Positions 29,221-40,166 of a stretch of 64,000 bases of DNA are shown here, in pieces. Origin of the DNA: Marinobacter qingdaonensis (GTDB lineage Bacteria; Pseudomonadota; Gammaproteobacteria; Pseudomonadales; Oleiphilaceae); assembly GCF_034555935.1 (NCBI RefSeq), contig NZ_JAYDCJ010000005.1:120866-184865 (forward strand), in the 5' to 3' direction. Below the pieces are notes generated by a model, which saw only the letters and a program-made list of their open reading frames with translations, made no database searches and was not told the origin of the DNA. Positions within the stretch are counted from its first letter, which is position 1, and each line of letters opens with the position of its first letter. The position numbers were made by a program, and so were the translations under genes.

Positions 29221-29270
29221 TGGCAGCTCCGGGCCCAGCACCAATACTTGCTTTTTTCGTTCAAACACAA

Positions 29271-29304
29271 AAAAACCGGGAACCTCACGGAACCCGGTTT
29301 TTTT
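29271..29304. terminator. Bidirectional terminator between uvrA and rplQ
   Basis: The arms AAAAACCGGG and CCCGGTTTTT (with longer A and T flanks) enclose a 12-nt loop. It gives a T tract on both strands, ending the alpha operon after rplQ (minus) and backing up uvrA (plus). Confidence 0.9.
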
Positions 29305-29325
29305 GGTTGGCCGAAGCCGAGGAAC

Positions 29326-29724
29326 TTACGCCTCGTCTTCGTCCACCTCTTCCGCTTCGATATCCAGCGGACGGCCTACCAGCTCAACGAATGCCATCGG
29401 GGCATTGTCGCCAGCACGGAAACCGCACTTCAGGATACGAAGGTAACCACCCGGACGCTCGCTGTAACGGGGGCCCAGCTCATCAAACAGCTTGGCTACC
29501 GCTGCGTCGTCGCGCAGGCGAGAAAACGCCAGACGACGATTCGCGACCGAATCTTTCTTGGACAGCGTGATCAAAGGCTCAGCTACCCGACGAAGCTCTT
29601 TCGCTTTCGGCAGCGTTGTTTTGATCAGCTCGTGCTCAACCAGTGACGCAGTCATGTTACGAAACATGGCCTTGCGATGCGCACTGGTCCTGCTGAACTT
29701 ACGACCACTCTTACGATGACGCAT
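29326..29724 (-). CDS. rplQ: 50S ribosomal protein L17
   Basis: A 132-aa L17, starting [20 protein letters not shown], with the conserved core ([25 protein letters not shown]) and an acidic C-terminal tail slightly longer than in E. coli (127 aa). Last gene of the alpha operon, 33 nt after rpoA and just before a bidirectional terminator. Confidence 0.98.
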   Translation of the reverse strand: MRHRKSGRKFSRTSAHRKAMFRNMTASLVEHELIKTTLPKAKELRRVAEPLITLSKKDSVANRRLAFSRLRDDAAVAKLFDELGPRYSERPGGYLRILKCGFRAGDNAPMAFVELVGRPLDIEAEEVDEDEA

Positions 29725-29757
29725 TGCTCTGATTCCTTACCTTAAACTAATCGGCGA

Positions 29758-30762
29758 TTAACCGCCCAAAACCCGGTCGTCGCCACGCAGGCTAGCCGGT
29801 GGCCAGTTATCAAGACGCATGCCCAGAGACAGACCACGGGACGCAAGCACGTCCTTGATCTCGGTCAGCGACTTTTTACCCAGGTTTGGCGTCTTCAGCA
29901 GCTCAACTTCAGTGCGCTGAATCAGATCGCCGATGTAGTAAATGTTTTCAGCCTTCAAGCAGTTAGCTGAACGCACTGTCAATTCCAGATCATCCACCGG
30001 ACGCAGCAGGATCGGATCAATTTCTTCCTCTTCCTCTACACGCTCCGGCTCTTTCTCGTGATCGAAATCGACAAACACCGCCAGTTGCTGCTGGAGAATG
30101 GTCGCGGCCCGGCGAATTGCTTCTTCCGGATCGATCGTGCCATTCGTTTCCAGATCAATGACCAGCTTATCCAGATCGGTCCGCTGCTCTACCCGTGCAC
30201 TTTCCACGGCATAGGCCACTCGACGGACCGGGCTGAACGTAGCATCCAGCTGCAGACGTCCAATAGCGCGCGTTTCGTCTTCGTCGAGACCACGCTGGTC
30301 CGCAGGCTCATAGCCCCGACCGCGGTTAACGCGAAGGCGCATGTTCACGTCACCGTTCTCGCTCAGGTGACAGATCACATGATCCGGATTTGCGATCTCG
30401 ACATCGTGATCGAGCTTGATGTCGCCAGCTGTGACAACGCCCGGGCCTTTCTTGCTGAGCGTAAGCTCGGCATCGTCCCGGCCGTTCATTTTCACGGCGA
30501 CGCCCTTGAGGTTCAACAGAATCTCAATTACGTCTTCCTGGACACCTTCAATGGCGCTGTACTCGTGCAGGACACCGTCGATCTGCGCTTCAGTCACGGC
30601 GCAGCCCGGCATCGATGACAAGAGAATCCGGCGAAGCGCGCTACCCAGTGTGTGCCCAAAGCCTCTCTCGAGAGGCTCCAGAGTCACCTTGGCACGCGTG
30701 GCGCTGGATTCCTTCACGTCAATGGTACGAGGTGTCAATAACTCATGTACTGAACGCTGCAT
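29758..30762 (-). CDS. rpoA: RNA polymerase alpha subunit
   Basis: A 334-aa alpha subunit. The N-terminal assembly domain ([26 protein letters not shown]) is followed by an acidic linker ([20 protein letters not shown]) and the C-terminal domain that contacts UP elements and activators ([25 protein letters not shown]... [14 protein letters not shown]). Length and motifs are normal. It lies between rpsD and rplQ in the alpha operon. Confidence 0.99.
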   Translation of the reverse strand: MQRSVHELLTPRTIDVKESSATRAKVTLEPLERGFGHTLGSALRRILLSSMPGCAVTEAQIDGVLHEYSAIEGVQEDVIEILLNLKGVAVKMNGRDDAELTLSKKGPGVVTAGDIKLDHDVEIANPDHVICHLSENGDVNMRLRVNRGRGYEPADQRGLDEDETRAIGRLQLDATFSPVRRVAYAVESARVEQRTDLDKLVIDLETNGTIDPEEAIRRAATILQQQLAVFVDFDHEKEPERVEEEEEIDPILLRPVDDLELTVRSANCLKAENIYYIGDLIQRTEVELLKTPNLGKKSLTEIKDVLASRGLSLGMRLDNWPPASLRGDDRVLGG

Positions 30763-30797
30763 AGACGCCCCTATCTGCTATCGTTGCTAACTGGGCT

Positions 30798-31418
30798 TTA
30801 CTTGGAGTAAAGCTCGACGATGAGGTTCTCGTTGATGTCGGCAGGCAGTTCAGTGCGCTCCGGCACTGACTTGTAAACGCCGGACATCTTGTTGGCGTCG
30901 ACCTCTACCCAGCTCACCGGTGCACGGCTAGCAGACAGTTCCAGAGCGCCTTTAACGCGCAGCTGGTTCTTGGCCTTCTCGCGCACGCTCACAACGTCAC
31001 CCGGCTTGACCTGGTAGGACGCGATGTTCACTACCTTGTCGTTAACCAGAATGGCTTTGTGAGAAACGAGCTGACGTGATTCTGCACGGGTAGAACCAAA
31101 GCCCATGCGATATACAACGTTGTCCAGACGGCCTTCCAAAAGCTGCAGCAGGTTTTCACCGGTTGCGCCTTTGATACGGGCAGCCTCTTTGTAGTAGTTG
31201 CGGAACTGCTTCTCCAGTACGCCGTAAATACGACGGACTTTCTGTTTTTCACGAAGCTGTACGCCGTACTCGGACAGACGACCGCGACGCGCGCCGTGCA
31301 TACCCGGCGGAGTCTCGATGTTGCACTTGGAATCGAGCGCGCGAACACCGCTCTTCAGAAAAAGATCTGTCCCTTCACGACGAGACAGCTTGCACTTCGG
31401 GCCTATATAACGAGCCAT
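30798..31418 (-). CDS. rpsD: 30S ribosomal protein S4
   Basis: A 206-aa S4 (E. coli 206). It begins [20 protein letters not shown], with the S4 RNA-binding domain at about 94-155 ([25 protein letters not shown]). It lacks the four-Cys zinc site of the C+ form. S4 is a primary 16S binder and, in enterics, the translational repressor of the alpha operon. Confidence 0.98.
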   Translation of the reverse strand: MARYIGPKCKLSRREGTDLFLKSGVRALDSKCNIETPPGMHGARRGRLSEYGVQLREKQKVRRIYGVLEKQFRNYYKEAARIKGATGENLLQLLEGRLDNVVYRMGFGSTRAESRQLVSHKAILVNDKVVNIASYQVKPGDVVSVREKAKNQLRVKGALELSASRAPVSWVEVDANKMSGVYKSVPERTELPADINENLIVELYSK

Positions 31419-31436
31419 AATTCACTGTCTCCTGTG

Positions 31437-31826
31437 TTAGACGCGGCGCTTTTTGGGCGGACGACAGCCGTTATGGGGAATCGGCGTCACATCTGTGATG
31501 TTGGTGATCTTGTAGCCGCACGCGTTCAGCGCACGAACTGCAGATTCACGTCCGGGCCCAGGACCCTTAACCTCTACGTCCAGGTTTTTAAGGCCGTATT
31601 CAGCAGCCGCATTACCGGCTCTTTCAGCTGCTACCTGCGCAGCAAAAGGTGTACTCTTACGTGACCCACGGAAACCGGAACCACCGGAAGTGGCCCAGGA
31701 CAGGACGTTGCCCTGACGGTCGGAAATGGTCACGATAGTGTTGTTGAAGGACGCGTGAATGTGCGCGACGCCATCAACAACCGTCTTTTTCACCTTTTTA
31801 CGGGTACGTGTACCTGGCTTTGCCAT
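31437..31826 (-). CDS. rpsK: 30S ribosomal protein S11
   Basis: A 129-aa S11, with basic N-terminus and conserved core ([28 protein letters not shown]... [16 protein letters not shown]) ending [13 protein letters not shown]. It sits in the platform of the 30S subunit. The 12-nt gap after rpsM and 18-nt gap before rpsD indicate cotranscription. Confidence 0.98.
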   Translation of the reverse strand: MAKPGTRTRKKVKKTVVDGVAHIHASFNNTIVTISDRQGNVLSWATSGGSGFRGSRKSTPFAAQVAAERAGNAAAEYGLKNLDVEVKGPGPGRESAVRALNACGYKITNITDVTPIPHNGCRPPKKRRV

Positions 31827-31839
31827 GTTTGCCTACCTG

Positions 31840-32196
31840 TTACTTACGAATAGGTTTGCGAGGACCTTTACGGGTGCGGGCGTTGGTCTTGGTGCGCTGG
31901 CCACGGACCGGAAGGCCATGACGATGACGCAGACCACGGTGGCATCCGAGATCCTTCAAACGCTTGATGTTCATCTGTACTTCACGACGCAGATCGCCTT
32001 CGACAGACACCTTGCCCACTTCGGTACGAAGTGCTTCAAGCTGCTCGTCGCTCAGGTCTTTGACCTTGACGTCCGGCTTAACACCGGTTGCATCGCAAAG
32101 CTTCTGGGCTGTTGTCTTGCCAACACCAAAGATGTAAGTCAGCGAGATAACAGCATGTTTGTTATCGGGTATATTGACACCGGCTATACGTGCCAT
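31840..32196 (-). CDS. rpsM: 30S ribosomal protein S13
   Basis: A 118-aa S13, starting [22 protein letters not shown] with the helix-two-turn-helix motif ([11 protein letters not shown]) and the basic C-terminal tail ([18 protein letters not shown]) that reaches the P-site tRNA. First gene of the alpha operon; a sigma70 promoter lies about 60 nt upstream. Confidence 0.98.
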   Translation of the reverse strand: MARIAGVNIPDNKHAVISLTYIFGVGKTTAQKLCDATGVKPDVKVKDLSDEQLEALRTEVGKVSVEGDLRREVQMNIKRLKDLGCHRGLRHRHGLPVRGQRTKTNARTRKGPRKPIRK

Positions 32197-32257
32197 CCAA
32201 ATTACTCCGCGTTCAAAGCTTTGCTGTGTGAATTTTCCGCCACAAAAAGGGCGCGAA

Positions 32258-32287
32258 ATAATAGCGCCTGACCCCAGGCGGAGTCAA
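32258..32287 (-). promoter_or_regulatory. Sigma70 promoter of the alpha operon (rpsM)
   Basis: On the minus strand TTGACT (32282-32287), an 18-bp spacer and TATTAT (32258-32263) form a good sigma70 promoter. The start is expected near 32251, giving a leader of about 55 nt to rpsM. This is shorter than the enteric leader that holds the S4-binding pseudoknot. Confidence 0.75.
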
Positions 32288-32336
32288 GCGCCACTATTCC
32301 GAACCCCTTTGCGCAATCAGGCTTGGTCCCGAAGGA

Positions 32337-32450
32337 TCAGCCCTGACGCTGCTTGTGGCGAGGCTCCGAGCAAATGACTCGTACTGAGCCATTGCGACGA
32401 ATTACTTTGCAGTTACGGCAAATTTTCTTTACCGAAGCGCGTACTTTCAT
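32337..32450 (-). CDS. rpmJ: 50S ribosomal protein L36
   Basis: A 37-aa protein, [20 protein letters not shown] followed by [17 protein letters not shown]. It is the C+ zinc-binding form: Cys11, Cys14, Cys27 and His32 make the ribbon. It lies between secY and rpsM, its usual place, 29 nt after secY. Confidence 0.97.
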   Translation of the reverse strand: MKVRASVKKICRNCKVIRRNGSVRVICSEPRHKQRQG

Positions 32451-32479
32451 TGTCGACTCCAGTTTTCAAGGGGAACGGC

Positions 32480-33802
32480 TTAGCCGTTCCGACCATAGCC
32501 CTTGAGATTGGACTTCTTCATCAGCGATTCATACTGATGGGACATCAGGTGCGACTGTACCTGCGCCATGAAATCCATCACCACGACTACCACAATCAGC
32601 AGTGAGGTGCCGCCCAGATAGAACGGAACATTCCCGGCCACCATCAGGAACTGAGGGAACAGGGACACTGCTGCAATGTACATTGCACCGAACAGGGTCA
32701 AGCGGGTCAGAACACCATCGATGTACTTGGCGGTCTGATCGCCCGGACGAATGCCCGGAATAAACGCTCCAGAGCGCTTGAGGTTATCCGCAACTTCCTT
32801 CGGGTTATACATCAACGCTGTGTAGAAGAAGCAGAAGAACACGACTGCTGCAGCGAACAGAATGATGTACAACGGCTGGCTTGGCGCCAGGGCCTGGGAA
32901 ACATCGCTTAGCCACTCCATACCCTCGCCCTGACCAAACCACTGCCCGATTGACGCCGGGAACAACAGGATGGAAGAAGCAAAGATGGGCGGAATAACAC
33001 CGGCCATGTTTACCTTCAGCGGCAGATGGCTGGATTGCTGTGCGAACACACGACGCCCCTGCTGCCGCTTGGCGTAGTTGATGGTCAACCGGCGCTGTCC
33101 GCGCTCCATGAAGACCACAAACCCGATGACAGCGACCGCCAGGACACCGATACCCAGAACCACCAGAAGGCTCATTTCGCCGTTTCTGGCCTGCTCCAGC
33201 GTCTGCCCGATGGCTCCTGGCAAACCGGCGACGATGCCGGCGAAGATCAACAGCGAAATGCCGTTGCCTACGCCACGCTCGGTGATCTGCTCACCCAGCC
33301 ACATCATGAAGACCGCACCGCTCACGAAAGAAACAACCGCCACGAAGTGGAAGCTAAAGCTGTCGTTGAACGTGACGCCCTGTGATGCCAGGCCTACCGA
33401 AATACCAGCGCCCTGAACCAGGGCGAGGATAACCGTACCATACCGGGTGTACTGGCTGATCTTGCGACGACCAGCCTCACCTTCCTTCTTCAGCTGCTCA
33501 AGCTGCGGGCTAACCGCAGTCATGAGCTGCATGATAATGGAAGCCGAAATGTACGGCATGATACCGAGAGCGAAGATACTCATGCGCTCAAGCGCACCAC
33601 CGGAAAACATGTTGAACATGCTCAGGATCGTGCCCTGATTCTGCTCAAACAGTGCCGCCAGACGGTCGGGGTTGATGCCCGGCACTGGAATATGGGCACC
33701 GATTCGGTACACCAACAGTGCCAGGAAAACAAACCAGAGCCGCGAACGCAGCTCTGCCAGTCCCTTACCCGCGCCCGCAGGCAATGATGCTGTCTTGGCC
33801 AT
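32480..33802 (-). CDS. secY: Protein translocase subunit SecY
   Basis: A 440-aa polytopic core of the SecYEG channel with 10 predicted membrane helices. Landmarks are [31 protein letters not shown] at TM1, the plug region after it ([25 protein letters not shown]), and the cytoplasmic loop [34 protein letters not shown] that binds SecA and the ribosome. It is the distal gene of the spc operon, 17 nt after rplO. Confidence 0.99.
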   Translation of the reverse strand: MAKTASLPAGAGKGLAELRSRLWFVFLALLVYRIGAHIPVPGINPDRLAALFEQNQGTILSMFNMFSGGALERMSIFALGIMPYISASIIMQLMTAVSPQLEQLKKEGEAGRRKISQYTRYGTVILALVQGAGISVGLASQGVTFNDSFSFHFVAVVSFVSGAVFMMWLGEQITERGVGNGISLLIFAGIVAGLPGAIGQTLEQARNGEMSLLVVLGIGVLAVAVIGFVVFMERGQRRLTINYAKRQQGRRVFAQQSSHLPLKVNMAGVIPPIFASSILLFPASIGQWFGQGEGMEWLSDVSQALAPSQPLYIILFAAAVVFFCFFYTALMYNPKEVADNLKRSGAFIPGIRPGDQTAKYIDGVLTRLTLFGAMYIAAVSLFPQFLMVAGNVPFYLGGTSLLIVVVVVMDFMAQVQSHLMSHQYESLMKKSNLKGYGRNG

Positions 33803-33819
33803 TTAGTCCTCGACTCGCC

Positions 33820-34254
33820 TTAGTCTTCGACTTTTCCACCCGCGGCGGCAATTGCCTCGCGTGCGCCTTTGGTTACCCGCAGGCCCTTGACGGTGACCGC
33901 ACGATCCAGCTCACCCGACAGGATGACCTTGGCTTCGCGGATTTCGCCGCGAATGATGTCGGCCTTCTTCAGGGCTTCCAGATCAACCACGTCGCCCTCA
34001 ACCTTCGCCAGTTCGTTCAGGCGAATTTCAGCAACGTAACGCTGCTGACGTGAGGTGAAGCCGAACTTCGGCAGACGACGAGCCAGCGGCTGCTGACCGC
34101 CCTCGAAGCCCGGAGCGACGGAACCGCCGGAGCGGGACTTCAGACCTTTGTGACCACGACCACCGGTTTTACCGAGACCGCTACCGATACCACGACCAAC
34201 CCGCTTCGGGGCCTGACGTGAACCGGGTTCCGGACTAAGTTCGTTCAGACGCAT
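33820..34254 (-). CDS. rplO: 50S ribosomal protein L15
   Basis: A 144-aa L15, the same length as in E. coli. The Gly/Arg-rich N-terminal extension ([20 protein letters not shown]) threads into 23S rRNA; the globular domain follows. The ATG at 34254 gives the conserved [20 protein letters not shown] start, one nucleotide after the rpmD stop. Confidence 0.98.
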   Translation of the reverse strand: MRLNELSPEPGSRQAPKRVGRGIGSGLGKTGGRGHKGLKSRSGGSVAPGFEGGQQPLARRLPKFGFTSRQQRYVAEIRLNELAKVEGDVVDLEALKKADIIRGEIREAKVILSGELDRAVTVKGLRVTKGAREAIAAAGGKVED

Positions 34255-34255
34255 C

Positions 34256-34444
34256 TTAGTTCTCCTCAACCCGAACCAGGTAATCCACCCGGTTGATCAT
34301 GCCGCGGATGGAAGGTGTGTCTTCCACTTCCACGGTGTGACCGATTTTACGAAGACCCAGGCCCTTGACGCACAGCTTGTGCTTGGGCTGACAGCCGATG
34401 GGGCTGCGGGTCAGAGTTACTTTGATCGTTTTAGCGTTCGCCAT
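34256..34444 (-). CDS. rpmD: 50S ribosomal protein L30
   Basis: A 62-aa L30 (E. coli 59): [20 protein letters not shown] then [32 protein letters not shown]. Start 34444 is 4 nt after the rpsE stop. An upstream in-frame ATG lies inside rpsE and is rejected. Confidence 0.97.
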   Translation of the reverse strand: MANAKTIKVTLTRSPIGCQPKHKLCVKGLGLRKIGHTVEVEDTPSIRGMINRVDYLVRVEEN

Positions 34445-34448
34445 GACT

Positions 34449-34949
34449 TCAACCCAGAATCTCTTCCACGGTCTTACCGCGCTTGGCTGCAATATCTTCA
34501 GGCGCCTTGGTCGCCTGCAGACCCTTGATGGTGGAACGTACCACGTTTACCGGGTTAGTAGACCCGTAACACTTGGACAGTACATTCTGAACACCTGCCA
34601 CCTCCAGGACGGCACGCATCGCGCCACCGGCGATGATACCGGTACCTTCGGACGCCGGCTGCATGTAGACCTTGGAGCCGCCATGCTGAGCCTTTACCGG
34701 GTACTGGAGAGTGGTGCCGTCCAGCGGGACGTCAACCATGTTCTTGCGCGCGGCTTCCATAGCCTTCTGGATCGCGACCGGCACCTCACGGGCCTTACCA
34801 CGACCAAAACCTACGCGACCTTTACCATCACCCACTACAGTCAGTGCGGTGAAGGCGAAAATACGTCCACCTTTAACAACCTTGGCGACACGATTGACCT
34901 GAACCAGCTTCTCCTGGAGCTCAGGCGCCTTCTGTTCGTTAACGCTCAT
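34449..34949 (-). CDS. rpsE: 30S ribosomal protein S5
   Basis: A 166-aa S5 (E. coli 167). It has the N-terminal dsRBD-like domain ([35 protein letters not shown]) and the C-terminal domain ([33 protein letters not shown]). The spectinomycin loop VKGGR is intact. The ATG at 34949 has AGGTGG just upstream. Confidence 0.98.
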   Translation of the reverse strand: MSVNEQKAPELQEKLVQVNRVAKVVKGGRIFAFTALTVVGDGKGRVGFGRGKAREVPVAIQKAMEAARKNMVDVPLDGTTLQYPVKAQHGGSKVYMQPASEGTGIIAGGAMRAVLEVAGVQNVLSKCYGSTNPVNVVRSTIKGLQATKAPEDIAAKRGKTVEEILG

Positions 34950-34961
34950 CTTCTCCACCTC

Positions 34962-35309
34962 TTAGAATTGCAAGCCAGCTTCACGGGCTGCATCGGCCAA
35001 AGCCTGGATACGACCGTGATAACGGTAACCAGAGCGGTCAAATGCGACCTTCTCAACGCCTGCTGCCTTGGCGCGCTCAGCGATCATCTGACCGACCTTC
35101 TTGGCAGCGTCCACGTTACCGGTTGCACCCTGGCGCAGTTCCTTGTCCAACGTGGAGGCAGATGCCAGAACCTTGCTGCCATCTGCTGTCGTGACCTGGG
35201 CGTACATGTGACGCGGTGTGCGATGGACGCACAGACGATTGGTACCCAGTTCACGGATCTTCATGCGCACTTTGCGTGCGCGACGCAATCTTTCGTTATT
35301 CGCGCTCAT
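34962..35309 (-). CDS. rplR: 50S ribosomal protein L18
   Basis: A 115-aa L18 (E. coli 117), a 5S rRNA-binding protein with basic N-terminus ([19 protein letters not shown]), core [29 protein letters not shown] and C-terminal [26 protein letters not shown]. It lies in the rplF-rplR-rpsE run with 9-12 nt gaps. Confidence 0.98.
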   Translation of the reverse strand: MSANNERLRRARKVRMKIRELGTNRLCVHRTPRHMYAQVTTADGSKVLASASTLDKELRQGATGNVDAAKKVGQMIAERAKAAGVEKVAFDRSGYRYHGRIQALADAAREAGLQF

Positions 35310-35318
35310 AGTCCCGCC

Positions 35319-35852
35319 TTATTTCTTCTTGGCTTCTTTGCGTCTGACCTGCTCATCCGCATAACGAACACCCTTACCCTTGTACGGCTCGGGCGGACGG
35401 AACGCGCGGACGTCAGCAGCGACTTGGCCAACCTGTTGCTTGTCGATACCGCGGATGACGACTTCCGTGTTGGACGGAGTCTCAGCGGTAATCCCCTCGG
35501 GCAGCTCATACTCGACCGGGTGTGAAAAACCCAGAGTCAGGTTGAGCTTCTTACCTTGCGCCTGGGCACGGTAACCTACGCCCGTCAGCTGGAGCTTACG
35601 CTCAAAGCCTGCGGATACACCGGTCACCATGTTGTTGACCAGTGCACGAGTAGTACCAGCAAGAGCGCGGGACTGTTTCGCACCATCGCGGGCCGCGAAG
35701 CGCAGGACGTTTTCTTCCTGAGACACTTCAACCGCTTGGTGAATGGTGATTTGAAGCGCTCCCTTGGAACCCTTCACACTAATTTCCTGTCCGTTCAGCT
35801 TAACCTCAACACCGGAAGGCAGCACGACAGGATTATTGGCAACCCTGGACAT
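35319..35852 (-). CDS. rplF: 50S ribosomal protein L6
   Basis: A 177-aa L6, the same length as in E. coli, with two L6 repeats. It begins [20 protein letters not shown], and the second repeat carries the 23S-binding motif [14 protein letters not shown]. It lies near the factor-binding region of the 50S subunit. The gap to rpsH is 9 nt. Confidence 0.98.
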   Translation of the reverse strand: MSRVANNPVVLPSGVEVKLNGQEISVKGSKGALQITIHQAVEVSQEENVLRFAARDGAKQSRALAGTTRALVNNMVTGVSAGFERKLQLTGVGYRAQAQGKKLNLTLGFSHPVEYELPEGITAETPSNTEVVIRGIDKQQVGQVAADVRAFRPPEPYKGKGVRYADEQVRRKEAKKK

Positions 35853-35861
35853 GTGTATCTC

Positions 35862-36254
35862 CTAGAATACGGTGCAGATGACTTCGCCACCCACGCCGGC
35901 AGCACGTGCGGCGCGGTCTGTCATAACGCCCTTGGACGTTGAGACAATCGCGACTCCCAAACCACCGGATACCTTCGGCAGTTCCCCAGCGCCTTTGTAC
36001 TGGCGCAGACTCGGACGGCTGACCCGCTTGATCTCTTCGATAACCGGCTTACCGCCGAAGTACTTCAGAGAAATCGTCAGCTCGGGCTTCGCGTCGGCTG
36101 AAACGGAAAAGTCTTCAACGTAACCCTCGTCCTTCAGGACCTGGGCCACGGAGATCTTCATCTTTGAAGACGGCATCGTAACGTCTGCTTTTGATGCCAT
36201 CTGTGCGTTACGGATACGGGTAAACATATCCGCAAGCGTGTCTTGCATACTCAT
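35862..36254 (-). CDS. rpsH: 30S ribosomal protein S8
   Basis: A 130-aa S8, same length as in E. coli: [20 protein letters not shown] at the N-terminus and [34 protein letters not shown] at the end. It is a primary central-domain 16S binder and, in enterics, the repressor of the spc operon at the rplE start. The start is chosen by homology; upstream in-frame starts lie in the rpsN spacer. Confidence 0.98.
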   Translation of the reverse strand: MSMQDTLADMFTRIRNAQMASKADVTMPSSKMKISVAQVLKDEGYVEDFSVSADAKPELTISLKYFGGKPVIEEIKRVSRPSLRQYKGAGELPKVSGGLGVAIVSTSKGVMTDRAARAAGVGGEVICTVF

Positions 36255-36342
36255 TGGTATGAGGCTCCTGATCTTTTTAGTTGTGCAGCGGCTTGCCGCA
36301 CCGCTTACCAACAGGCACCCGACCGAAGTCAGGGTGCCTATC

Positions 36343-36648
36343 TTACCAGCTTGCCTTGGTCAGGCCCGGAACATCACCGCGCATGCCGTACTCACGGAGC
36401 TTGATCCGTGACAGTTCGAACTTGCGCAGGACGCCATGGGGACGACCAGTAACCTGGCAACGATTACGAAGACGCGACGGGCTGGCGTTACGAGGAAGCT
36501 GCTGGAGCTTCATCTGCGCATCCCAACGGTCATCATCGCTGGTATTCGGGTTTTTGATAATCGCCTTGAGCTCGGCACGCTTCGCCGCGTATTTCGCCAC
36601 GGTTTTTTCGCGCTTGAGCTCGCGGTTCTTCATAGAAACCTTAGCCAT
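36343..36648 (-). CDS. rpsN: 30S ribosomal protein S14
   Basis: A 101-aa S14 of the long, zinc-free (C-) type, as in E. coli: [20 protein letters not shown] and [36 protein letters not shown]. The gap to rpsH (88 nt) is the longest inside the spc operon, and no extra element is evident in it. Confidence 0.98.
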   Translation of the reverse strand: MAKVSMKNRELKREKTVAKYAAKRAELKAIIKNPNTSDDDRWDAQMKLQQLPRNASPSRLRNRCQVTGRPHGVLRKFELSRIKLREYGMRGDVPGLTKASW

Positions 36649-36661
36649 TACACTCGTTCCT

Positions 36662-37201
36662 TTATTTCTTGAACGGAAAGCCGAACGCTTTCAGCAGTTC
36701 GCGGCCTTCGTCGTCACTACCGGCGGTGGTGGTAATGGTGATGTCCAGACCACGGATCTTGTCGACCTTGTCGTACTCGATCTCTGGGAAGATGATCTGC
36801 TCACGCACGCCCATGCTGTAGTTACCACGGCCGTCGAACGACTTGGGATTCAGACCGCGGAAGTCACGAATGCGGGGAACCGCAATGTGCACCAGTCGAT
36901 CAAAGAAGTCCCACATACGCTCGCCACGCAGGGTAACCTTGCAGCCGATCGGCCAGCCTTCACGGATTTTGAAACCCGCGACGGACTTACGCGCCTTGGT
37001 GACAACAACTTTCTGACCCGCGAGGCGCTCGAGATCCGCCACTGCGTTTTCGATCAGCTTCTTGTCACCGACTGCTTCGCCGACACCCATGTTCAGGGTG
37101 ATCTTTTCGATACGCGGCACCTGCATCACGTTCTTGTAACCGAACTCTTTCTGCAGGGCGGGTACCACTTCCTTACTGTACTGCTCTTTCATATTAAGCA
37201 T
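36662..37201 (-). CDS. rplE: 50S ribosomal protein L5
   Basis: A 179-aa L5, same length as in E. coli. [20 protein letters not shown] leads into [18 protein letters not shown] and the 5S/P-site loop region ([26 protein letters not shown]). The ATG at 37201 gives the canonical N-terminus; a second ATG lies three codons in. Confidence 0.98.
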   Translation of the reverse strand: MLNMKEQYSKEVVPALQKEFGYKNVMQVPRIEKITLNMGVGEAVGDKKLIENAVADLERLAGQKVVVTKARKSVAGFKIREGWPIGCKVTLRGERMWDFFDRLVHIAVPRIRDFRGLNPKSFDGRGNYSMGVREQIIFPEIEYDKVDKIRGLDITITTTAGSDDEGRELLKAFGFPFKK

Positions 37202-37216
37202 CGTAACCACCACCCC

Positions 37217-37537
37217 TTACTGGTTATCGACAGCTTCGTTCGTGGACTTGAAGATCCGCACTTTGGCGCCGTCTTCCTTAACCTGGAAGCCTACGCGATC
37301 GGCTTTGCCGGTCTGCGGATTAAAAATAGCCACGTTGGAAGCCTGGATGGGTGCTTCTTTTTCGACGATGCCACCTGGGGTACCCAGCATCGGGTTAGGC
37401 TTGGTGTGCTTCTTGATCATGTTGATCCCAGAAACAACCACACGGCCATCGTCCTGAACCTTCAGGACTTTACCACGTTTGCCTTTGTCTTTCCCCGTGG
37501 TGACGATTACTTCGTCATCTCGTTTGATCTTTTTCAT
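37217..37537 (-). CDS. rplX: 50S ribosomal protein L24
   Basis: A 106-aa L24 with an N-terminal KOW motif ([21 protein letters not shown]) and the core [29 protein letters not shown]. It is an assembly initiator that binds the 5' domain of 23S rRNA. The gap to rplE is 15 nt. Confidence 0.98.
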   Translation of the reverse strand: MKKIKRDDEVIVTTGKDKGKRGKVLKVQDDGRVVVSGINMIKKHTKPNPMLGTPGGIVEKEAPIQASNVAIFNPQTGKADRVGFQVKEDGAKVRIFKSTNEAVDNQ

Positions 37538-37554
37538 AACCGGCCTCTGGTCCT

Positions 37555-37923
37555 TTAAAGTACTTCGGGTGCCAGTGAGATAATTTTCATGAACTTCTCA
37601 TTACGCAGTTCACGGGTAACCGGTCCGAAGATACGGGTACCAATAGGAGCGTCCTGATTGTTCAGAAGTACTGCCGCGTTACCGTCGAAACGGATCAGCG
37701 AACCGTCGGAACGGCGAACACCCTTGCGGGTGCGAACCACAACAGCTTTCAGGACCTGGCCTTTCTTCACTTTACCGCGGGGGATGGCTTCCTTGACGGT
37801 CACCTTGATGATGTCCCCTACGCTGGCGTAACGCCGATGTGAACCGCCCAGGACCTTGATGCACATCACCTGACGCGCACCGCTGTTGTCCGCGACTTCA
37901 AGCATTGTTTGAGTCTGAATCAT
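37555..37923 (-). CDS. rplN: 50S ribosomal protein L14
   Basis: A 122-aa L14 (E. coli 123): [20 protein letters not shown] followed by [26 protein letters not shown]. It lies at the 30S-50S interface and contacts L19. First gene of the spc block. There is no room for a separate promoter in the 15-nt gap from rpsQ, so the S10 and spc genes look like one unit here. Confidence 0.98.
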   Translation of the reverse strand: MIQTQTMLEVADNSGARQVMCIKVLGGSHRRYASVGDIIKVTVKEAIPRGKVKKGQVLKAVVVRTRKGVRRSDGSLIRFDGNAAVLLNNQDAPIGTRIFGPVTRELRNEKFMKIISLAPEVL

Positions 37924-37938
37924 GGTTGATCTCCGGCG

Positions 37939-38205
37939 TTACACCTTGGATGCACGTTCGGTCACTTCCACCAGGGCCCAGCTCTTGGTCTTGGAGACCG
38001 GACGGGTTTCCTGAATGGTTACAGTGTCACCGACGTTGCACTGATTGCTCTCATCGTGAGCGTGGATCTTGGTTGAGCGCTTCATGTACTTACCGTACAG
38101 AGGATGCTTCACCTGACGCTCGACCAGAACGACGATGGATTTCTCCATCTTGTTGCTCACGACCTTGCCGCTCAGAGTTCTGGCAGTTTGGGTAGCTTCA
38201 GTCAT
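37939..38205 (-). CDS. rpsQ: 30S ribosomal protein S17
   Basis: An 88-aa S17 with OB fold: [33 protein letters not shown] and [27 protein letters not shown]. Last gene of the S10 block, one nucleotide after rpmC. Confidence 0.98.
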   Translation of the reverse strand: MTEATQTARTLSGKVVSNKMEKSIVVLVERQVKHPLYGKYMKRSTKIHAHDESNQCNVGDTVTIQETRPVSKTKSWALVEVTERASKV

Positions 38206-38206
38206 G

Positions 38207-38398
38207 TCACTGTCCTGCCTTTTGGTTCAATACTGTTTTCACGCGAGCAATGTCGCGCTTCACCTTGCCGAGAAGGTGAGACTGATTCAGCTGACCTGTC
38301 GCCTTGCGCATGCGCAGGTTGAACTGCTCCTTCAGGAGGTCGATCAGCTCTTTGTTCAGCTCCTCGACTGACTTTTCACGCAGCTCTGTTGCTTTCAT
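38207..38398 (-). CDS. rpmC: 50S ribosomal protein L29
   Basis: A 63-aa two-helix L29: [20 protein letters not shown] and [19 protein letters not shown]. It sits at the exit tunnel next to L23. The ATG at 38398 overlaps the rplP stop as TGATG; a GTG one codon upstream is less likely. Confidence 0.97.
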   Translation of the reverse strand: MKATELREKSVEELNKELIDLLKEQFNLRMRKATGQLNQSHLLGKVKRDIARVKTVLNQKAGQ

Positions 38399-38811
38399 CA
38401 CATCACCGTCCTCGTTACAAAGGTGGTCTGTACAGGCAGTTTGGCCGCTGCGAGCGTAAAGGCGTCACGAGCGATTTCCTCGGATACACCTTCCATCTCG
38501 TAGAGCATGCGGCCTGGCTGAATTTCAGCCACCCAGTACTCGACAGAACCTTTACCTTTACCCATTCGAACTTCCAGCGGCTTTCCGGTGATCGGCTTGT
38601 CCGGGAACACCCGGATCCAGATCTTACCGCCCCGCTTGATGCGGCGAGTCATGGTACGACGCGCAGCCTCAATCTGGCGCGCAGTTATACGTCCACGGCT
38701 GGTCGCCTTCAATCCGTATTCACCGAAGCTCACCTTGTTGGCGCGGTGAGCAAGACCGGTGTTACGGCCTTTCATTACCTTGCGGAATTTGGTGCGTTTT
38801 GGTTGCAGCAT
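38398..38811 (-). CDS. rplP: 50S ribosomal protein L16
   Basis: A 137-aa L16 (E. coli 136): [20 protein letters not shown], then [25 protein letters not shown] and [24 protein letters not shown]. The conserved Arg that is hydroxylated in E. coli falls in the MGKGKG region. It contacts the A-site tRNA elbow and overlaps rpmC by one base. Confidence 0.98.
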   Translation of the reverse strand: MLQPKRTKFRKVMKGRNTGLAHRANKVSFGEYGLKATSRGRITARQIEAARRTMTRRIKRGGKIWIRVFPDKPITGKPLEVRMGKGKGSVEYWVAEIQPGRMLYEMEGVSEEIARDAFTLAAAKLPVQTTFVTRTVM

Positions 38812-38823
38812 AAGAGTGCCCCT

Positions 38824-39507
38824 TTACTTAGAACCTTTCTTCCCAGAGGCTTTCTTGTCAGCACGGACCTGCTCCATACCACCAAGAATCTCACCTTTGA
38901 AGATCCATACCTTGACGCCGATTACGCCGTAGGTGGTATGCGCTTCGTAGGTTGCGTAATCAATGTCTGCACGCAGAGTGTGCAGAGGAACACGACCTTC
39001 GCGATACCACTCGGAACGGGCAATTTCAGCACCCCCGAGACGACCGCCTACCTGGATCTTGATACCCTTGGCGCCCTGGCGCATGGCGTTCTGGACCGCG
39101 CGCTTCATAGCGCGACGGAACATCACACGACGCTCCAGCTGGCCGGCAACGTTTTGCGCTACCAGGCGGGCATCCAGGTCCGGCTTGCGGACTTCTTCGA
39201 TGTTGATGTGCACAGGCACACCCATCATGTCGCTGACTTCGCGACGCAGACGATCAACATCTTCACCCTTCTTACCGATAACAATACCGGGGCGGGCAGT
39301 ATGGATCGTGATACGGGCGTTCTGAGCAGGGCGCTCGATCACAATCTTGCTGACAGACGCCTTCACCAGACGCTTGTCCAGGAACTCACGAACCTGAATG
39401 TCGTTCAACAGGTTCTGGGAGTATTCCTTCTTGTCGGCATACCAGACTGAGTTGTGCTCTTTGATCACACCCAGGCGAATGCCGGTTGGATTTACTTTAT
39501 GACCCAT
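38824..39507 (-). CDS. rpsC: 30S ribosomal protein S3
   Basis: A 227-aa S3 (E. coli 233). [20 protein letters not shown] is followed by the KH domain with the GXXG loop ([20 protein letters not shown]) and the C-terminal domain ([30 protein letters not shown]). It forms the mRNA entry pore with S4 and S5. Confidence 0.98.
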   Translation of the reverse strand: MGHKVNPTGIRLGVIKEHNSVWYADKKEYSQNLLNDIQVREFLDKRLVKASVSKIVIERPAQNARITIHTARPGIVIGKKGEDVDRLRREVSDMMGVPVHINIEEVRKPDLDARLVAQNVAGQLERRVMFRRAMKRAVQNAMRQGAKGIKIQVGGRLGGAEIARSEWYREGRVPLHTLRADIDYATYEAHTTYGVIGVKVWIFKGEILGGMEQVRADKKASGKKGSK

Positions 39508-39518
39508 CTGAGCATCTC

Positions 39519-39851
39519 CTACTTGTCGGCGACCTTGACGGTGATATGGCAGGTGCGCTTGAAAATCCGGTCAGCGCGCCCCTTGGCTCGAGCTTTGATT
39601 CGCTTGAGCGTCGGACCCTCATCCACCATCACGGTGGAAACCCGCAGTTCGTCAACGTCCAGACCTTCGTTGTGCTCAGCGTTGGCGATGGCAGACTCAA
39701 GGGCTTTCTTGAGTACAACCGCCGCCTTCTTCGGGCTGAAAGTCAGAATGTTCAGGGCGTCCTCAACAGCCTTGCCGCGTACTTGGTCAGCGACAAGACG
39801 CGCTTTCTGAGCTGAGAGGCGAGCGCCCTTGTACTTGGCTGCTACTTCCAT
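39519..39851 (-). CDS. rplV: 50S ribosomal protein L22
   Basis: A 110-aa L22, same length as in E. coli: [20 protein letters not shown] and the tunnel-lining beta-hairpin ([31 protein letters not shown]). No deletion of the macrolide-associated hairpin is visible. Upstream in-frame ATGs lie in rpsS and are rejected. Confidence 0.98.
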   Translation of the reverse strand: MEVAAKYKGARLSAQKARLVADQVRGKAVEDALNILTFSPKKAAVVLKKALESAIANAEHNEGLDVDELRVSTVMVDEGPTLKRIKARAKGRADRIFKRTCHITVKVADK

Positions 39852-39867
39852 TTCTATTACCTCACAA

Positions 39868-40143
39868 TCAGCGTTTAGCTTTCTTGTCGGCCGCATGACC
39901 ACGATAAGTACGCGTTGCCGCGAACTCACCCAGCTTATGTCCAACCATATCTTCGGTGACATAAACCGGCACGTGCTGCTTGCCGTTGTGGACTGCAATG
40001 GTCAGGCCTACCATCTCTGGGAAGACTGTCGACCGGCGGGACCAGGTTTTGATCGGCCGCTTGTCGTTAGCTTCCAGAGCTGCCTCGACCTTCTTCAACA
40101 GATGCAGGTCTATAAAAGGACCTTTCTTCAAAGAACGTGGCAC
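39868..40143 (-). CDS. rpsS: 30S ribosomal protein S19
   Basis: A 91-aa S19 starting with GTG (40141-40143): [20 protein letters not shown] and [39 protein letters not shown]. It pairs with S13 in the head of the 30S subunit. Confidence 0.98.
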   Translation of the reverse strand: MPRSLKKGPFIDLHLLKKVEAALEANDKRPIKTWSRRSTVFPEMVGLTIAVHNGKQHVPVYVTEDMVGHKLGEFAATRTYRGHAADKKAKR

Positions 40144-40166
40144 AGCAATTACCTCTATGTAGTCGT